From contig NZ_JAJEJQ010000002.1 of assembly GCF_021390575.1 (NCBI RefSeq), positions 1,302,001 through 1,366,000 on the forward strand: 64,000 nucleotides of DNA. The letters run 5' to 3'. A model generated the notes under the pieces. The model saw only the letters and a program-made list of their open reading frames with translations. It did not search any database and was not told the origin of the DNA. The translations under genes and the position numbers were made by a program. Numbering within the stretch: position 1 is the stretch's first letter; the number at the start of each line of letters is the position of its first letter. The stretch comes from Paraburkholderia adhaesiva (GTDB lineage: Bacteria; Pseudomonadota; Gammaproteobacteria; Burkholderiales; Burkholderiaceae). Shown here piece after piece: positions 34,176 through 42,710 of the stretch.

Positions 34176-34819
34176 GCGAGGATATCGACGGCGGCGTAGA
34201 GCCGACGACGCCAATCTGGGCCGCCTTCAGCGACCTGATGTCGGTGCTTCTGGGCGCGTTCGTGCTGATACTCGTGGCTGTGATCGGCGTGCAACTCGAA
34301 CTCTCGACGAAGCTGGACGATGCGGTCAAGCAGCGTCAACTGGAATCGCAGCGGCGCAAGACGCTCGAAGACGCGCTGGCGGGACCGCTCGCATCGGGAC
34401 GCGTCACGCTGGTCAATGGACGCATCGGCATCAGCGGAAGCGTGCTGTTCGCGCAAAACTCCGATCAGCTGCAACCCGAAGGCCGCGACCTGCTCAAGAG
34501 CCTCGCCGAACCGCTCGCGGCCTACCTGAAAGCCCACGACGAGATCCTGATGGTGAGCGGCTTCGCGGACGACAAGCAGGTGCGCTCAGGCAACCATCAA
34601 TTCGCGGATAACTGGGAGCTGTCGGCACAGCGCGCGTTGACGGTGACGCGCGCATTCATCGACCAGGGCGTGCCGTCGTCGTCGGTGTTCGCGGCCGCAT
34701 TCGGCTCCCAGCAGCCGGTGAGTTCGAACGCCGACGCTAACGGACGCGCGAAGAACCGGCGCGTGGAGATCGCGCCGGTCCCGCGATCGACGGCTTCTGG
34801 CGGAGAGCGCAGTGAGTGA
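34172..34819 (+). CDS. MotB/OmpA-like peptidoglycan-binding membrane protein
   Basis: 215 aa. One N-terminal membrane helix (about 17-38) begins with WAAFSDLMSVLLGAFVLIL; the aspartate at residue 21 is where MotB/TolR carry the proton-binding Asp. A short linker leads to an OmpA-like domain (about 90-205): SVLFAQNSDQLQPEGRDLLK, NWELSAQRALTVTRAFIDQG and GRAKNRRVEI, which would bind peptidoglycan in the periplasm. It overlaps the DUF802 gene by 4 nt and the DUF2894 gene by 8 nt, so the three are translationally coupled. Together with DUF802 it forms a predicted stator/motor. Confidence 0.88.
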   Translation: MSEDIDGGVEPTTPIWAAFSDLMSVLLGAFVLILVAVIGVQLELSTKLDDAVKQRQLESQRRKTLEDALAGPLASGRVTLVNGRIGISGSVLFAQNSDQLQPEGRDLLKSLAEPLAAYLKAHDEILMVSGFADDKQVRSGNHQFADNWELSAQRALTVTRAFIDQGVPSSSVFAAAFGSQQPVSSNADANGRAKNRRVEIAPVPRSTASGGERSE

Positions 34820-35399
34820 CGAAGCGACGGCGGATGAGGCTCAAGCCAGCGCGTCGCGAGCGTGCGAAATGAAACAGACCAACCCCATGCGTTTGCGCTT
34901 CGTCGAGGCGCTGGAGCGCCGCAGCGCGGATCACGGCGGAAAAGCGCGAGCGTTGCTGGATGCCAGGTTATCCGAACTAAATGCGCAGCACGCGGTTCGA
35001 CCTGTCCTCCGTGCGCCCACCGAGGACATGGCGGAGCGCAAACCCGCTCCCGGTCCGCTGGGCGAACTGGCTGATTCGGTGGCCGGCCACGCACGGCCGT
35101 CGGCGCCTGAGATGCTCGACTACTTCCGCAAGATCTGGGCAAGTCTGCGCACCGAGAACCATTTGCGCCAGTCACTCGGACAGGTTCCGCAAAACGCCGG
35201 TCCGCTCAATTCGAACAGCCTCGTGCACCGATCACTTTCGCTGATGCGCGAACTTTCGCCCGGCTACCTGCAGCACTTTCTTTCCTACGTGGATACGCTG
35301 TCCTGGCTGGAACAACTCGGCGGCAGCGAGGCGCCCGCGAGCAAGGAAACACCGCGCACCGCCAGCGGCAGGAAAAGCACGCGCAGCAAGTCACGCTAA
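34812..35399 (+). CDS. DUF2894 family protein, last gene of the motor operon
   Basis: 195 aa, GTG start at 34812 inside the end of the OmpA-like gene. Soluble, no signal peptide. Conserved-looking stretches are NPMRLRFVEALERRSADHGG, EMLDYFRKIWASLRTENHLR, and LVHRSLSLMRELSPGYLQHF then LSYVDTLSWLEQL. The C-terminus is basic (SGRKSTRSKSR). No catalytic motif seen. Its constant place after the DUF802/OmpA pair implies it works with the motor complex on the cytoplasmic side; exact role unknown. Confidence 0.83.
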   Translation: MSDEATADEAQASASRACEMKQTNPMRLRFVEALERRSADHGGKARALLDARLSELNAQHAVRPVLRAPTEDMAERKPAPGPLGELADSVAGHARPSAPEMLDYFRKIWASLRTENHLRQSLGQVPQNAGPLNSNSLVHRSLSLMRELSPGYLQHFLSYVDTLSWLEQLGGSEAPASKETPRTASGRKSTRSKSR

Positions 35400-35817
35400 C
35401 GCCGCGGGCACTTCGATCGGCAAAAGCAGCGGTCACCCAAGCGCCTTCGCATCGCTCTGCGGAGCGCGCCACAGCGCATGTTGCCGGCACCGCCATTCGT
35501 CCATGACCAGGATTGCCAGCGCGAGCGCTGCTGCCCACTCCTTGAGCAGCCGTGCCGTCAGCGTGCCGCACGGCGCGCCCTCTCACGACTCACCGCCTGA
35601 AACGGCCGCGTACTGCGGCAGCGCAGCATCGCGCGGAAACACGACGAGTTTCATCGACGAACTCGAACTGACGTGAGGACACCAACACGCCACATGGCGC
35701 ACATGCGGGATTTCCCCTGGCTCAAGACTGAACGCGCGAATTCAGGGCCGGGTATCCGTTATGATGCGAGCGGATCCTCATCGCTTACCCGTCGTCCCCT
35801 CAATCACGGAGACATCG
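35400..35817. other. Gene-free stretch after the motor operon
   Basis: 418 bp without a gene I can support. Minus-strand frames between 35450 and 35590 contain a hydrophobic stretch (KEWAAALALAILVMDEWRCR) but lack a plausible start and stop context. No strong terminator seen. Confidence 0.45.
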
Positions 35818-36876
35818 ATGCAGATGCGTTGTTTTTGCGTGACCCATCACGGCCAGCCGCTCGAACTGATGCACCAGGACATCCCTCAACCGCAGGGCAC
35901 GGAAGTGTTGCTGCGCGTGAAGGCGGCGGGCCTGTGCCATTCGGATCTGCATATCTGGGAAGGCTTTTACGATATGGGCGGCGGCAAGAAACTCTCGCTC
36001 GCCGATCGTGGGATCAAGCTGCCGCTCACGCCCAGCCATGAAATATGCGGTGAAGTCGTCAGCGCCGGCCCCGATGCGGGTCCCGTGCAAACCGGCATGG
36101 TCGCCGTCGCGTATCCGTGGATCGGTTGCGGCGCGTGTGCGGCCTGTCTGCGTGGCGAAGAAAACATCTGCTTGAAACCGCAATCGCTCGGCATCATGCG
36201 CGCGGGCGGTTTTGCCGACTATGTGATCGTGCCGCACCCGCGCTACCTCGTGGATCTGGGCGGTCTCGATCCCGTGAAAGCCGCCCCGCTCGCCTGTGCG
36301 GGCATCACCACGTATTCGGCCATCAAGAAGTTTGGCGAGCGCATTCATGAAACGCCGGTGGTCGTGATCGGCGCGGGCGGCCTCGGGCTCATGGCCATCG
36401 AAGTGCTCAAGGCCCTTGGTGGCCGTGGCGCGATCGTCGTCGATATCGACGCGGGAAAACGCGAGGCCGCCTTGAAGGAAGGCGCGCTCGCCGCGATCGA
36501 CGCCCGCGCGAGCGACGCCGCAAAACAGATTGCCGATGCCGTGGGCGGCGGCGCGCGCGCCGTGCTCGATCTCGTGGGTGCGACGCCCACCGTGACGCTC
36601 GCGCTCGACGCGTGCGCGCGTGGCGGGCACATCGTGATCGTGGGGCTGATGGGCGGCGACATCACGCTGCCATTGCCGACCATCCCGATGCGGCCGCTGC
36701 GGATCGAAGGGAACTACGTGGGGACGCTGGCAGAGTTGCGCGAGCTCGTCTCGCTGATGCGCGACGGCAAGATCCGTCCTGTGCCGGTGTCGAGCCGACC
36801 GCTCGACGAGGTCAATGATGCGCTAACGGCGTTGCACGAAGGCCGCGTCGTCGGACGGCAAGTGCTCGTGCCGTGA
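35818..36876 (+). CDS. Zinc-dependent alcohol dehydrogenase (MDR superfamily)
   Basis: 352 aa from ATG 35818, preceded by GGAG. Catalytic zinc site: LCHSDLHIWEG (Cys, His) and the GHE-like SHEICGEV; structural zinc lobe CGACAACLRGEENIC with four Cys; NAD-binding VVVIGAGGLGLMAIEVLKAL. The insert FYDMGGGKKLSLADRG between the two catalytic motifs is characteristic of a subgroup of bacterial alcohol dehydrogenases. It oxidises alcohols with NAD(P)+ in the cytoplasm; the substrate is not evident. Monocistronic. Confidence 0.9.
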   Translation: MQMRCFCVTHHGQPLELMHQDIPQPQGTEVLLRVKAAGLCHSDLHIWEGFYDMGGGKKLSLADRGIKLPLTPSHEICGEVVSAGPDAGPVQTGMVAVAYPWIGCGACAACLRGEENICLKPQSLGIMRAGGFADYVIVPHPRYLVDLGGLDPVKAAPLACAGITTYSAIKKFGERIHETPVVVIGAGGLGLMAIEVLKALGGRGAIVVDIDAGKREAALKEGALAAIDARASDAAKQIADAVGGGARAVLDLVGATPTVTLALDACARGGHIVIVGLMGGDITLPLPTIPMRPLRIEGNYVGTLAELRELVSLMRDGKIRPVPVSSRPLDEVNDALTALHEGRVVGRQVLVP

Positions 36877-36917
36877 GTGGGTGCTGAACCACGAAAGCGC
36901 GAAAGTTGAACGGAACC

Positions 36918-37211
36918 CTAGTCCCAGAAGTTGCGAAACGCCACCGCGACGATCACGGGCACGCAGAGCACTAACGGAATCGCGAAGTACGGGATCTCCA
37001 GATCGACGATCCAGCTGTAGACCAGCCAGCCGACGCCCGCGCCGAGCGTAGCCACTCCCACCAGCGCGGTGAGGGTATTCAGCAACCACTTGGGCGGCTG
37101 CTTGCGCTTGGGTCCTTGCTTGGGCCCTTGCGTAGGTTCGTTCTTCGGTGCGGGGTTCATCTTCTGGGTGTTGGCAAAAGCGTCTTGATCCGGGCCTTCA
37201 ATCGCGCACAT
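36918..37211 (-). CDS. Small two-helix membrane protein
   Basis: 97 aa from ATG 37211, which follows GGGAG at short spacing; ATG 37160 is an alternative giving 80 aa. A Lys/Pro/Gln-rich N-terminus (TQGPKQGPKRKQPPK) precedes two membrane helices (LLNTLTALVGVATLGAGVGW; YFAIPLVLCVPVIVAVAF). No known motif. Function not recognised. Confidence 0.65.
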   Translation of the reverse strand: MCAIEGPDQDAFANTQKMNPAPKNEPTQGPKQGPKRKQPPKWLLNTLTALVGVATLGAGVGWLVYSWIVDLEIPYFAIPLVLCVPVIVAVAFRNFWD

Positions 37212-37323
37212 TTTACTCCCCCGCGCAATGCGCCCTCACGGGTTTCGCATGCCCACGGAGACAGCAACCGGACGACCCACGCCATCGCGACTGCGTCTGC
37301 GCGAGGTCGGACAGACGTAGCCG

Positions 37324-37794
37324 CTACGCCGGTTGACGTGGCTCGTCCGCCGCCAGCAGCACGCCCTTCTTGAAAACGAAGCAGCCATAGCCGCGCTGCT
37401 CGCCGGTGGCAATCACGCAGTACGCGCGCCGCGCACGCTCGTAGAAAGCGAAGCGCTCGAGCGACGCGAACGGCACCTCGCGCCCCTCGCCCGCATTGAC
37501 TTCGCGTTGCGCCTCCTGCTGCACTGCGGGCAACGCATGCGGATCGCCCACCACTTCCATGCGCAGCGCCGGATGATCGACGAAACTGTCCAGCGGCAAC
37601 ACCGAGAGCACCGCGCGCACGGCGCGCGGCGAGTCCACGCCGTCAAGCCGCAGCAACCGGCCGAGCACGCTTTCGCGTGCGAGCGCATCGGCGGGAAAAT
37701 TCGCGTCGCAGATCACGACTTCGTCGCCGTGCCCCATCGAAGCCAGCGCGTGCAACACATCGGCGTTGAGCAGCGGATCCAGATTCTTCAGCAC
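37324..37794 (-). CDS. RbsD/FucU family sugar mutarotase (L-fucose mutarotase-like)
   Basis: 156 aa. Landmarks of the family are clear: LNADVLHALASMGHGDEVVI with the catalytic His after MG, CDANFPAD, and ERFAFYERARRAYCVIATGE then YGCFVFKKGV at the end, closer to FucU than RbsD. It interconverts alpha and beta anomers of fucose, ribose or related sugars. No fucose or ribose catabolic genes flank it. Upstream gap 37795-38127 (333 bp) to the divergent aldehyde dehydrogenase gene shows no further gene. Confidence 0.88.
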   Translation of the reverse strand: MLKNLDPLLNADVLHALASMGHGDEVVICDANFPADALARESVLGRLLRLDGVDSPRAVRAVLSVLPLDSFVDHPALRMEVVGDPHALPAVQQEAQREVNAGEGREVPFASLERFAFYERARRAYCVIATGEQRGYGCFVFKKGVLLAADEPRQPA

Positions 37795-38127
37795 GGCGTC
37801 GCCTCCATCGAGTTTGATCGCGGGTTTTGACCGCGGATTTGATCAGCAACGCAGCGTGTGCGTCTCGCACGCATCGTACCGCGCACCGCGTTCGCGTCAC
37901 AAGCTGGCGCGCCGGCTTGCCTCCCGGGAGCGGCATGACTTCGCCGCGCCGCGAACGAACATGCAGCGGCGCACACCGTCCACGCGCGACGCCCCCGCCG
38001 ACAGCGACGCCAGCAGCACACGCCAACCGATGGCAAAATGACCGGTCTGCCGTTTCCGGCGAAGCTTGCACGCGCAGCTATCCGCGTGCGCCCGCCTCAC
38101 TCCACCGTTGAAGAGGACCGCCCCATC

Positions 38128-39570
38128 ATGACGTCCAGCGTGAAACCCTATCCGGATACCCAGATCTATGTCGACGGCGCGTGGCGCGCTGGCGCGCGCA
38201 CGATTGCCGTGGTCGACCCCGCCACCGAAGCGGAAATCGGCCGGCTGAGCCTCGCCGGCGAGGCGGATCTCTCCGATGCCGCTGAATCCGCCGCGCGCGC
38301 GTTCCGCGAATGGCGCAAGGTTTCGCCGCTCGAGCGAAGCAAGCTCATGCGCCAAGCAGCGCAATTGCTGCGCGAACGTGCCGACGACGTCGCCGCAGTC
38401 ATGACGCGCGAACAAGGCAAGCCGCTCGCCGAAGCGAAAGTCGAAACGCTCGCGGGCGCCGACATCATCGACTGGTTCGCCGAAGAAGGCCGCCGTACCT
38501 ATGGCCGCGTGATTCCGTCGCGCGCCGACGCGGTCCGCCAGATCGTCACGCGCGAGCCCGTCGGTCCGGTCGCGGCATTCACGCCGTGGAATTTCCCGCT
38601 GAATCAGGCGGTGCGCAAGGTGTCGGCGGCGCTGGCGTCGGGCTGTACCGTCGTGCTGAAAGGACCGGAAGAAACGCCTGCGAGCTGCGCGGCGCTCGTG
38701 CAGGTGTTCATCGACGCAGGCGTGCCCGCCGGCGTCCTGAATCTTGTGTTCGGCGTGCCTGCTGAAGTGTCGTCGTATCTAATCGCGCATCCGGCGATCC
38801 GCAAGATCTCGTTCACGGGCTCAACGCCGGTGGGCAAGCTGCTCGCCGCGAAGGCCGGCGAACATATGAAGCGCGTCACGATGGAGCTGGGCGGACACGG
38901 GCCCGCGATGGTATTCGCGGACGCCGACGTGCCGCGCGCAGCGAAGCTCCTCGCGCTGGCGAAGATCCGCAACGCGGGACAGGTCTGCATCTCGCCCACC
39001 CGCTTCATGGTGCAGGACGCCGTGTACGACGAGTTCGTCGAGCATTTCGTCGCCACCCTGCGCACCGTCAAGGTCGGCAACGGATTCGACGAAGGCGTGC
39101 AAATGGGCCCGCTCGCCAACGACCGCCGGCTCGCGGCGATGGAGCGCCTCGTCGCCGATGCGCGCGAGCACGGGGCGAAAATCCTGACTGGCGGCGAACG
39201 CATCGGCCGCGAAGGCTATTTCTTCGCGCCGACCGTTTTGACCGACGTGCCGCTTTCGGCCCGCATCATGAACGAAGAGCCGTTCGGCCCGCTCGCGCCG
39301 GTCTCGCGTTTCTCGACCTACGATGACGCAGTGACGGAAGCCAACCGGCTGCCGTGGGGTCTCGCCGCGTATGCGTATACGCGTTCGGGCGCGACTTCCG
39401 CAGCGCTGTCCGGGGACATTGAATCGGGGATGCTGTCGATCAACCACCACGGCCTCGCACTGCCTGAAACGCCATTCGGTGGTGTGAAGGACTCGGGTTA
39501 CGGCTCCGAAGGCGGCAGCGAAGCGATGGATGCGTACCTGGTCACGAAGTTCGTCACCGAACATCGTTGA
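38128..39570 (+). CDS. NAD(P)+-dependent aldehyde dehydrogenase, succinate-semialdehyde type
   Basis: 480 aa from ATG 38128 (GAGGA upstream). Aldehyde dehydrogenase motifs: FTPWNFPLNQAVRKVSAALA, KGPEETPASCA, FTGSTPVGKLLAAKA, catalytic Glu in TMELGGHGPAMVF, catalytic Cys in NAGQVCISPTRFMV, and EEPFGPLAPV. The overall pattern fits succinate-semialdehyde or 2-oxoglutarate-semialdehyde dehydrogenases, but the substrate needs testing. Convergent with the GFA gene, with a 32-bp palindrome between them. Confidence 0.9.
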   Translation: MTSSVKPYPDTQIYVDGAWRAGARTIAVVDPATEAEIGRLSLAGEADLSDAAESAARAFREWRKVSPLERSKLMRQAAQLLRERADDVAAVMTREQGKPLAEAKVETLAGADIIDWFAEEGRRTYGRVIPSRADAVRQIVTREPVGPVAAFTPWNFPLNQAVRKVSAALASGCTVVLKGPEETPASCAALVQVFIDAGVPAGVLNLVFGVPAEVSSYLIAHPAIRKISFTGSTPVGKLLAAKAGEHMKRVTMELGGHGPAMVFADADVPRAAKLLALAKIRNAGQVCISPTRFMVQDAVYDEFVEHFVATLRTVKVGNGFDEGVQMGPLANDRRLAAMERLVADAREHGAKILTGGERIGREGYFFAPTVLTDVPLSARIMNEEPFGPLAPVSRFSTYDDAVTEANRLPWGLAAYAYTRSGATSAALSGDIESGMLSINHHGLALPETPFGGVKDSGYGSEGGSEAMDAYLVTKFVTEHR

Positions 39571-39577
39571 TCTCGAT

Positions 39578-39609
39578 GTGCCACTGCGTGCATATGCACG
39601 CAGTGGCAC
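39578..39609. repeat. Perfect 32-bp palindrome between convergent genes
   Basis: The left half GTGCCACTGCGTGCAT (39578-39593) is followed directly by its reverse complement (39594-39609). It occupies nearly the whole 45-bp gap between the stops at 39570 and 39616. As RNA it folds into a 14-bp stem with a 4-nt loop from either strand. There is no T tract, so if it ends transcription it is not a standard intrinsic terminator. Confidence 0.95.
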
Positions 39610-39615
39610 GACCCG

Positions 39616-40014
39616 TCATAACTCTGGCCACGCGCGCGGATGTTGAGGTAGCCCGTCCGCGATCTGCACCCACGCGAGCTTCTGGGACGTCCACGTATGA
39701 TGCGCAGGCGGCGCGTCACCGGGGCGATCGAGACTGCCCGTCGCGACATCGATTTCATCCGCAAACATAGCGTGCCGATAAGTCAGCGGCGTGCCGCAAT
39801 CCGTGCAAAAGGCACGCTCGACTCGCGGACTCGATTCGTAGATGCGCGGTGTTCCCGTGACGACGCGAAAAGCGGCTAAGCGCACGCTCAGCCACGCCGT
39901 AAACGGCGCCCCCGACGCGCGCCGGCAATCGTTGCAGTGACACGCCGTGCAGTCCACAGGCTCGCCAGCGATCTCGTAGCGAATCCTTCCGCATTGACAG
40001 CCGCCAGTCATCAT
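39616..40014 (-). CDS. GFA/CENP-V domain zinc-binding protein
   Basis: 132 aa. Zinc ligands of the Mss4-like GFA fold are present: GGCQCGRIRYE (CxC), TACHCNDCRRASGAPFTAWL (CxCxxC) and AFCTDCGTPLTYR (CxxC). Some relatives assist S-(hydroxymethyl)glutathione formation, but most are of unknown function. The length and spacing are normal. Upstream stretch 40015-40283 holds no gene I can support. Confidence 0.88.
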   Translation of the reverse strand: MMTGGCQCGRIRYEIAGEPVDCTACHCNDCRRASGAPFTAWLSVRLAAFRVVTGTPRIYESSPRVERAFCTDCGTPLTYRHAMFADEIDVATGSLDRPGDAPPAHHTWTSQKLAWVQIADGLPQHPRAWPEL

Positions 40015-40283
40015 TACTTCCTCCGTTTGCAGACGTATTGCAAATCAGCGCGCGCTGACAACGAGCCACTGGCCGTCATCGAGCGCCTTCGAACCGGCAG
40101 AATACGCGCCGGACAGCAGCGAAAAAACATGGAATAGAACGCGTCGAGAGACTGTTCGCATCAGTACCGGCCACCGCGGCCTTTGACTGGACCGATCATG
40201 TCTTCCCGTTTCGCACAACTCCCGTCCGTACTTTCGATTCAGCCTTGCCTCGCGCCCAACCCTGCACGACACCGGGCCCGATC

Positions 40284-41342
40284 ATGAATCGTCCAACCAT
40301 CTGCATCCCCTGCCGGCTCGCAGCCATAGCAGCCGTGACAGGCTGTGCCGCGCTCGCGTTCGCCTGGACCGCCGGATGGCTCACGCCCCGACGCGTCAAT
40401 GCGCCCCATATCGTCGATACGTTCGAAGCAAACTATGGCACGCATCCGGGCTACCGTCGCAATCACGCGAAGGGAATCTGCGTGGAGGGCCAGTTCGAAA
40501 GCAATGGCAATGGTGCAAAGGTGTCGAGCGCCGAAGTATTCGCGCCGGGCCGCACGCCCATTGTCGGGCGTTTCGCGATTCCCGGCAGCAACCCGTCGGC
40601 ACCCGATAGTAGCGTCCCCGTGCGCAGCATGGCGCTGCTATTCCAATTGCAAGATGGCGAACAATGGCGCACGGGGATGAATTCGACGCCGGTGTTTCCC
40701 GTGCATACGCCGCAGCAGTTCTACGGGCAACTCGTTGCATCGAAGCCAGATCCGGCCACCGGCAAGCCCGACGCGGCGAAGCTCGATGCGTTCAATCGCG
40801 CGAACCCTGAGACACTGCCATTCCGGCAATGGGTCAAGACGCACGCGCCTTCGTCGAGCTTCGCGAATACCGCGTTTTACAGCATCAACGCGTTCATCGC
40901 GACCGATGCAGGCGGACAGCACCATGCGATCCGCTGGCAGACGGTTCCTGAAACGCCTTACGCCCCTCTATCCGCCGAAGCAGCGGAACGGCCCGACTTC
41001 CTCTCCGACGATCTCGACGCACGCCTCGCGCAAGGCCCGCTGCGCTGGCACCTCGTGCTCACGGTCGCGCAGCCCGGCGACCCCACGAACGACGCGACGC
41101 AAGCATGGCCCGCCAGCCGCGAGCAGATCGACGCAGGCACGCTCGTACTTCAGCGCGCCTCGGCGCAGAGCGAAGGCGTATGCCGCGACGTGAACTTCGA
41201 CCCGACCATTCTCCCGGCCGGCCTGACGCCCTCGGACGACCCGTTGCTGGCCGCCCGCTCCGCCGCCTATGCCGTTTCGTTCAACCGCCGCACGCGAGAA
41301 GAAGCGAAGTCCGCGGCATCGCACGGAGACGCGCAGCCATGA
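40284..41342 (+). CDS. Catalase-related heme peroxidase (SrpA-like)
   Basis: 352 aa from ATG 40284. An N-terminal membrane anchor or signal (LAAIAAVTGCAALAFAWTAG) precedes a minimal catalase fold starting YGTHPGYRRNHAKGICVEGQ, where the His of NHAKG is the distal catalytic residue. Then come FAPGRTPIVGRFAIPGSNPS and ASSSFANTAFYSINAF-like regions. This short catalase class lacks full catalase activity and acts as an organic peroxidase. It is exported or periplasmic. It overlaps the cytochrome b561 gene by 4 nt (ATGA), the known pairing, which suggests electrons reach it from the quinone pool. Confidence 0.88.
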   Translation: MNRPTICIPCRLAAIAAVTGCAALAFAWTAGWLTPRRVNAPHIVDTFEANYGTHPGYRRNHAKGICVEGQFESNGNGAKVSSAEVFAPGRTPIVGRFAIPGSNPSAPDSSVPVRSMALLFQLQDGEQWRTGMNSTPVFPVHTPQQFYGQLVASKPDPATGKPDAAKLDAFNRANPETLPFRQWVKTHAPSSSFANTAFYSINAFIATDAGGQHHAIRWQTVPETPYAPLSAEAAERPDFLSDDLDARLAQGPLRWHLVLTVAQPGDPTNDATQAWPASREQIDAGTLVLQRASAQSEGVCRDVNFDPTILPAGLTPSDDPLLAARSAAYAVSFNRRTREEAKSAASHGDAQP

Positions 41343-41899
41343 AGCAGCCGCAACATCACTTCAGCGCGTTTGCGCGCCTGCTTCATTGGTCGATGGCAGT
41401 ACTGATCATTGCAATGCTGTTCGTCGGCGTGGGAATGGTGTCGACCGTTTCGCGGCTGCACACGACGCTGCTCGCAGTGCACCGGCCGCTCGGCATTGCG
41501 CTGCTGGGGCTCGTGATCGTACGCGCGGTCGTGCGTCTCGTGCGCGGTGCGCCGCCGTTGCCTCGCGATCTTTCTGCCTGGCAGCGTGCCGCCGCGCATG
41601 CATCGCATCTCGCGCTCTACGTCCTGATGATGGCGATGCCGTTAATCGGGTGGTCGATGCTCTCGGCAGGAGGTTATCCGGTCGTGATGTTCGGCGGCGT
41701 TCACCTGCCGCCCATCGCGCCACACAACGTCGCGCTGTATGCGTGGCTACGCGCAGCCCATACCTGGTTCGCGCTGGCGCTCTTCTCGATCGTGCTGTTG
41801 CATCTGGGCGCCGCGCTCTTCCATGGACTGATCCGCCGCGACGGTGTGCTCGCGAGCATGCTGCGGGGCGAGGCTCGCACTCAAACGACGCGCGCCTGA
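41339..41899 (+). CDS. Cytochrome b561
   Basis: 186 aa, four membrane helices with histidines placed for two b hemes: FARLLHWSMAVLIIAMLF, LLAVHRPLGIALLGLVIV, HASHLALYVLMMAMPLIGW and TWFALALFSIVLLHLGAALF. It passes electrons across or along the inner membrane. Overlap with the catalase-like gene indicates coupled translation and a joint role in peroxide reduction. Confidence 0.9.
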   Translation: MKQPQHHFSAFARLLHWSMAVLIIAMLFVGVGMVSTVSRLHTTLLAVHRPLGIALLGLVIVRAVVRLVRGAPPLPRDLSAWQRAAAHASHLALYVLMMAMPLIGWSMLSAGGYPVVMFGGVHLPPIAPHNVALYAWLRAAHTWFALALFSIVLLHLGAALFHGLIRRDGVLASMLRGEARTQTTRA

Positions 41900-42009
41900 A
41901 GCGCACGCCGGGCCGCGCATTTGATAGTGGGCAGGAGACGCATGCCGTGCCCGGACGGACGCTTTTCCTCGTGCTATTCTGGCGCGCAAATCCCCAAAGA
42001 GGCCCCGCC

Positions 42010-42645
42010 ATGTCCCCACTTGCCGCCGTCGTCAGCATCCTCGCCGCCGTCCTGCTCGGCGCCATGAGCCCGGGACCGAGCTTCGTGCTCGTCGCCCGCA
42101 ACTCGATCGGACTGTCGCGCCGCGACGGCGTCGCCACCGCGCTCGGCATGGGCACTGGCGCGATCTGCTTCGCAGGCATCGCGCTCGCCGGCCTCTACAC
42201 CGTGCTCGCCACCGTCGCATGGCTCTATGCCGGGCTCAAGATCGCGGGCGGCGCGTACCTGCTCTACATCGCCTCGCGCATCTGGCGTGGCGCGGCGCAG
42301 CCGATCTCGATGGACGGTACCGCTTCGACGGTCAGTCGTCCGGGCAAGTCGTTCTGGGTCGGCCTGACCACGCAACTGAGCAACCCGAAGACGGCCATCG
42401 CCTACGGCAGCATCTTCGTCGCGCTCCTGCCGCACAATCCTCCGCTGTGGTGCTATTTCGCGCTGCCGCCATTCGTGTTCGCGATCGAAACCGGGTGGTA
42501 CACCGTGGTCGCGCTCTGCTTTTCGAGCCAGCGTCCGCGCGAGCTTTATCTGCGTGCCAAGCGCTGGATCGACCGCGCTGCAGCTGGCGCCATCGCCGCG
42601 CTCGGTCTGCGGCTCATTTTCACTGCGGGACACCGCGGACTGTGA
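42010..42645 (+). CDS. LysE/RhtB-family amino-acid exporter
   Basis: 211 aa, about six membrane helices. The family signature MSPGPSFVLVARNSI near the start and the G-rich ALGMGTGAICFAGIALAGLY are clear, as is LSNPKTAIAYGSIFVALLP. It exports amino acids or related metabolites from the cytoplasm; the substrate is unknown. ATG 42010 follows AAAGAGG. No divergent LysR regulator is adjacent. Confidence 0.9.
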   Translation: MSPLAAVVSILAAVLLGAMSPGPSFVLVARNSIGLSRRDGVATALGMGTGAICFAGIALAGLYTVLATVAWLYAGLKIAGGAYLLYIASRIWRGAAQPISMDGTASTVSRPGKSFWVGLTTQLSNPKTAIAYGSIFVALLPHNPPLWCYFALPPFVFAIETGWYTVVALCFSSQRPRELYLRAKRWIDRAAAGAIAALGLRLIFTAGHRGL

Positions 42646-42710
42646 CTGCCGCTCACTCATTGCGGCAACGCTCGTTGGCGTAGGTGAGCTTTCGGGCGAC
42701 TCACCTACTC

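Noticed and set aside
30863..35399. Calling the motor operon a Zorya defence system
   Set aside because: Only the A/B-like core matches. No ZorC, ZorD helicase-nuclease or ZorE is adjacent, and the flanking DUFs are different.
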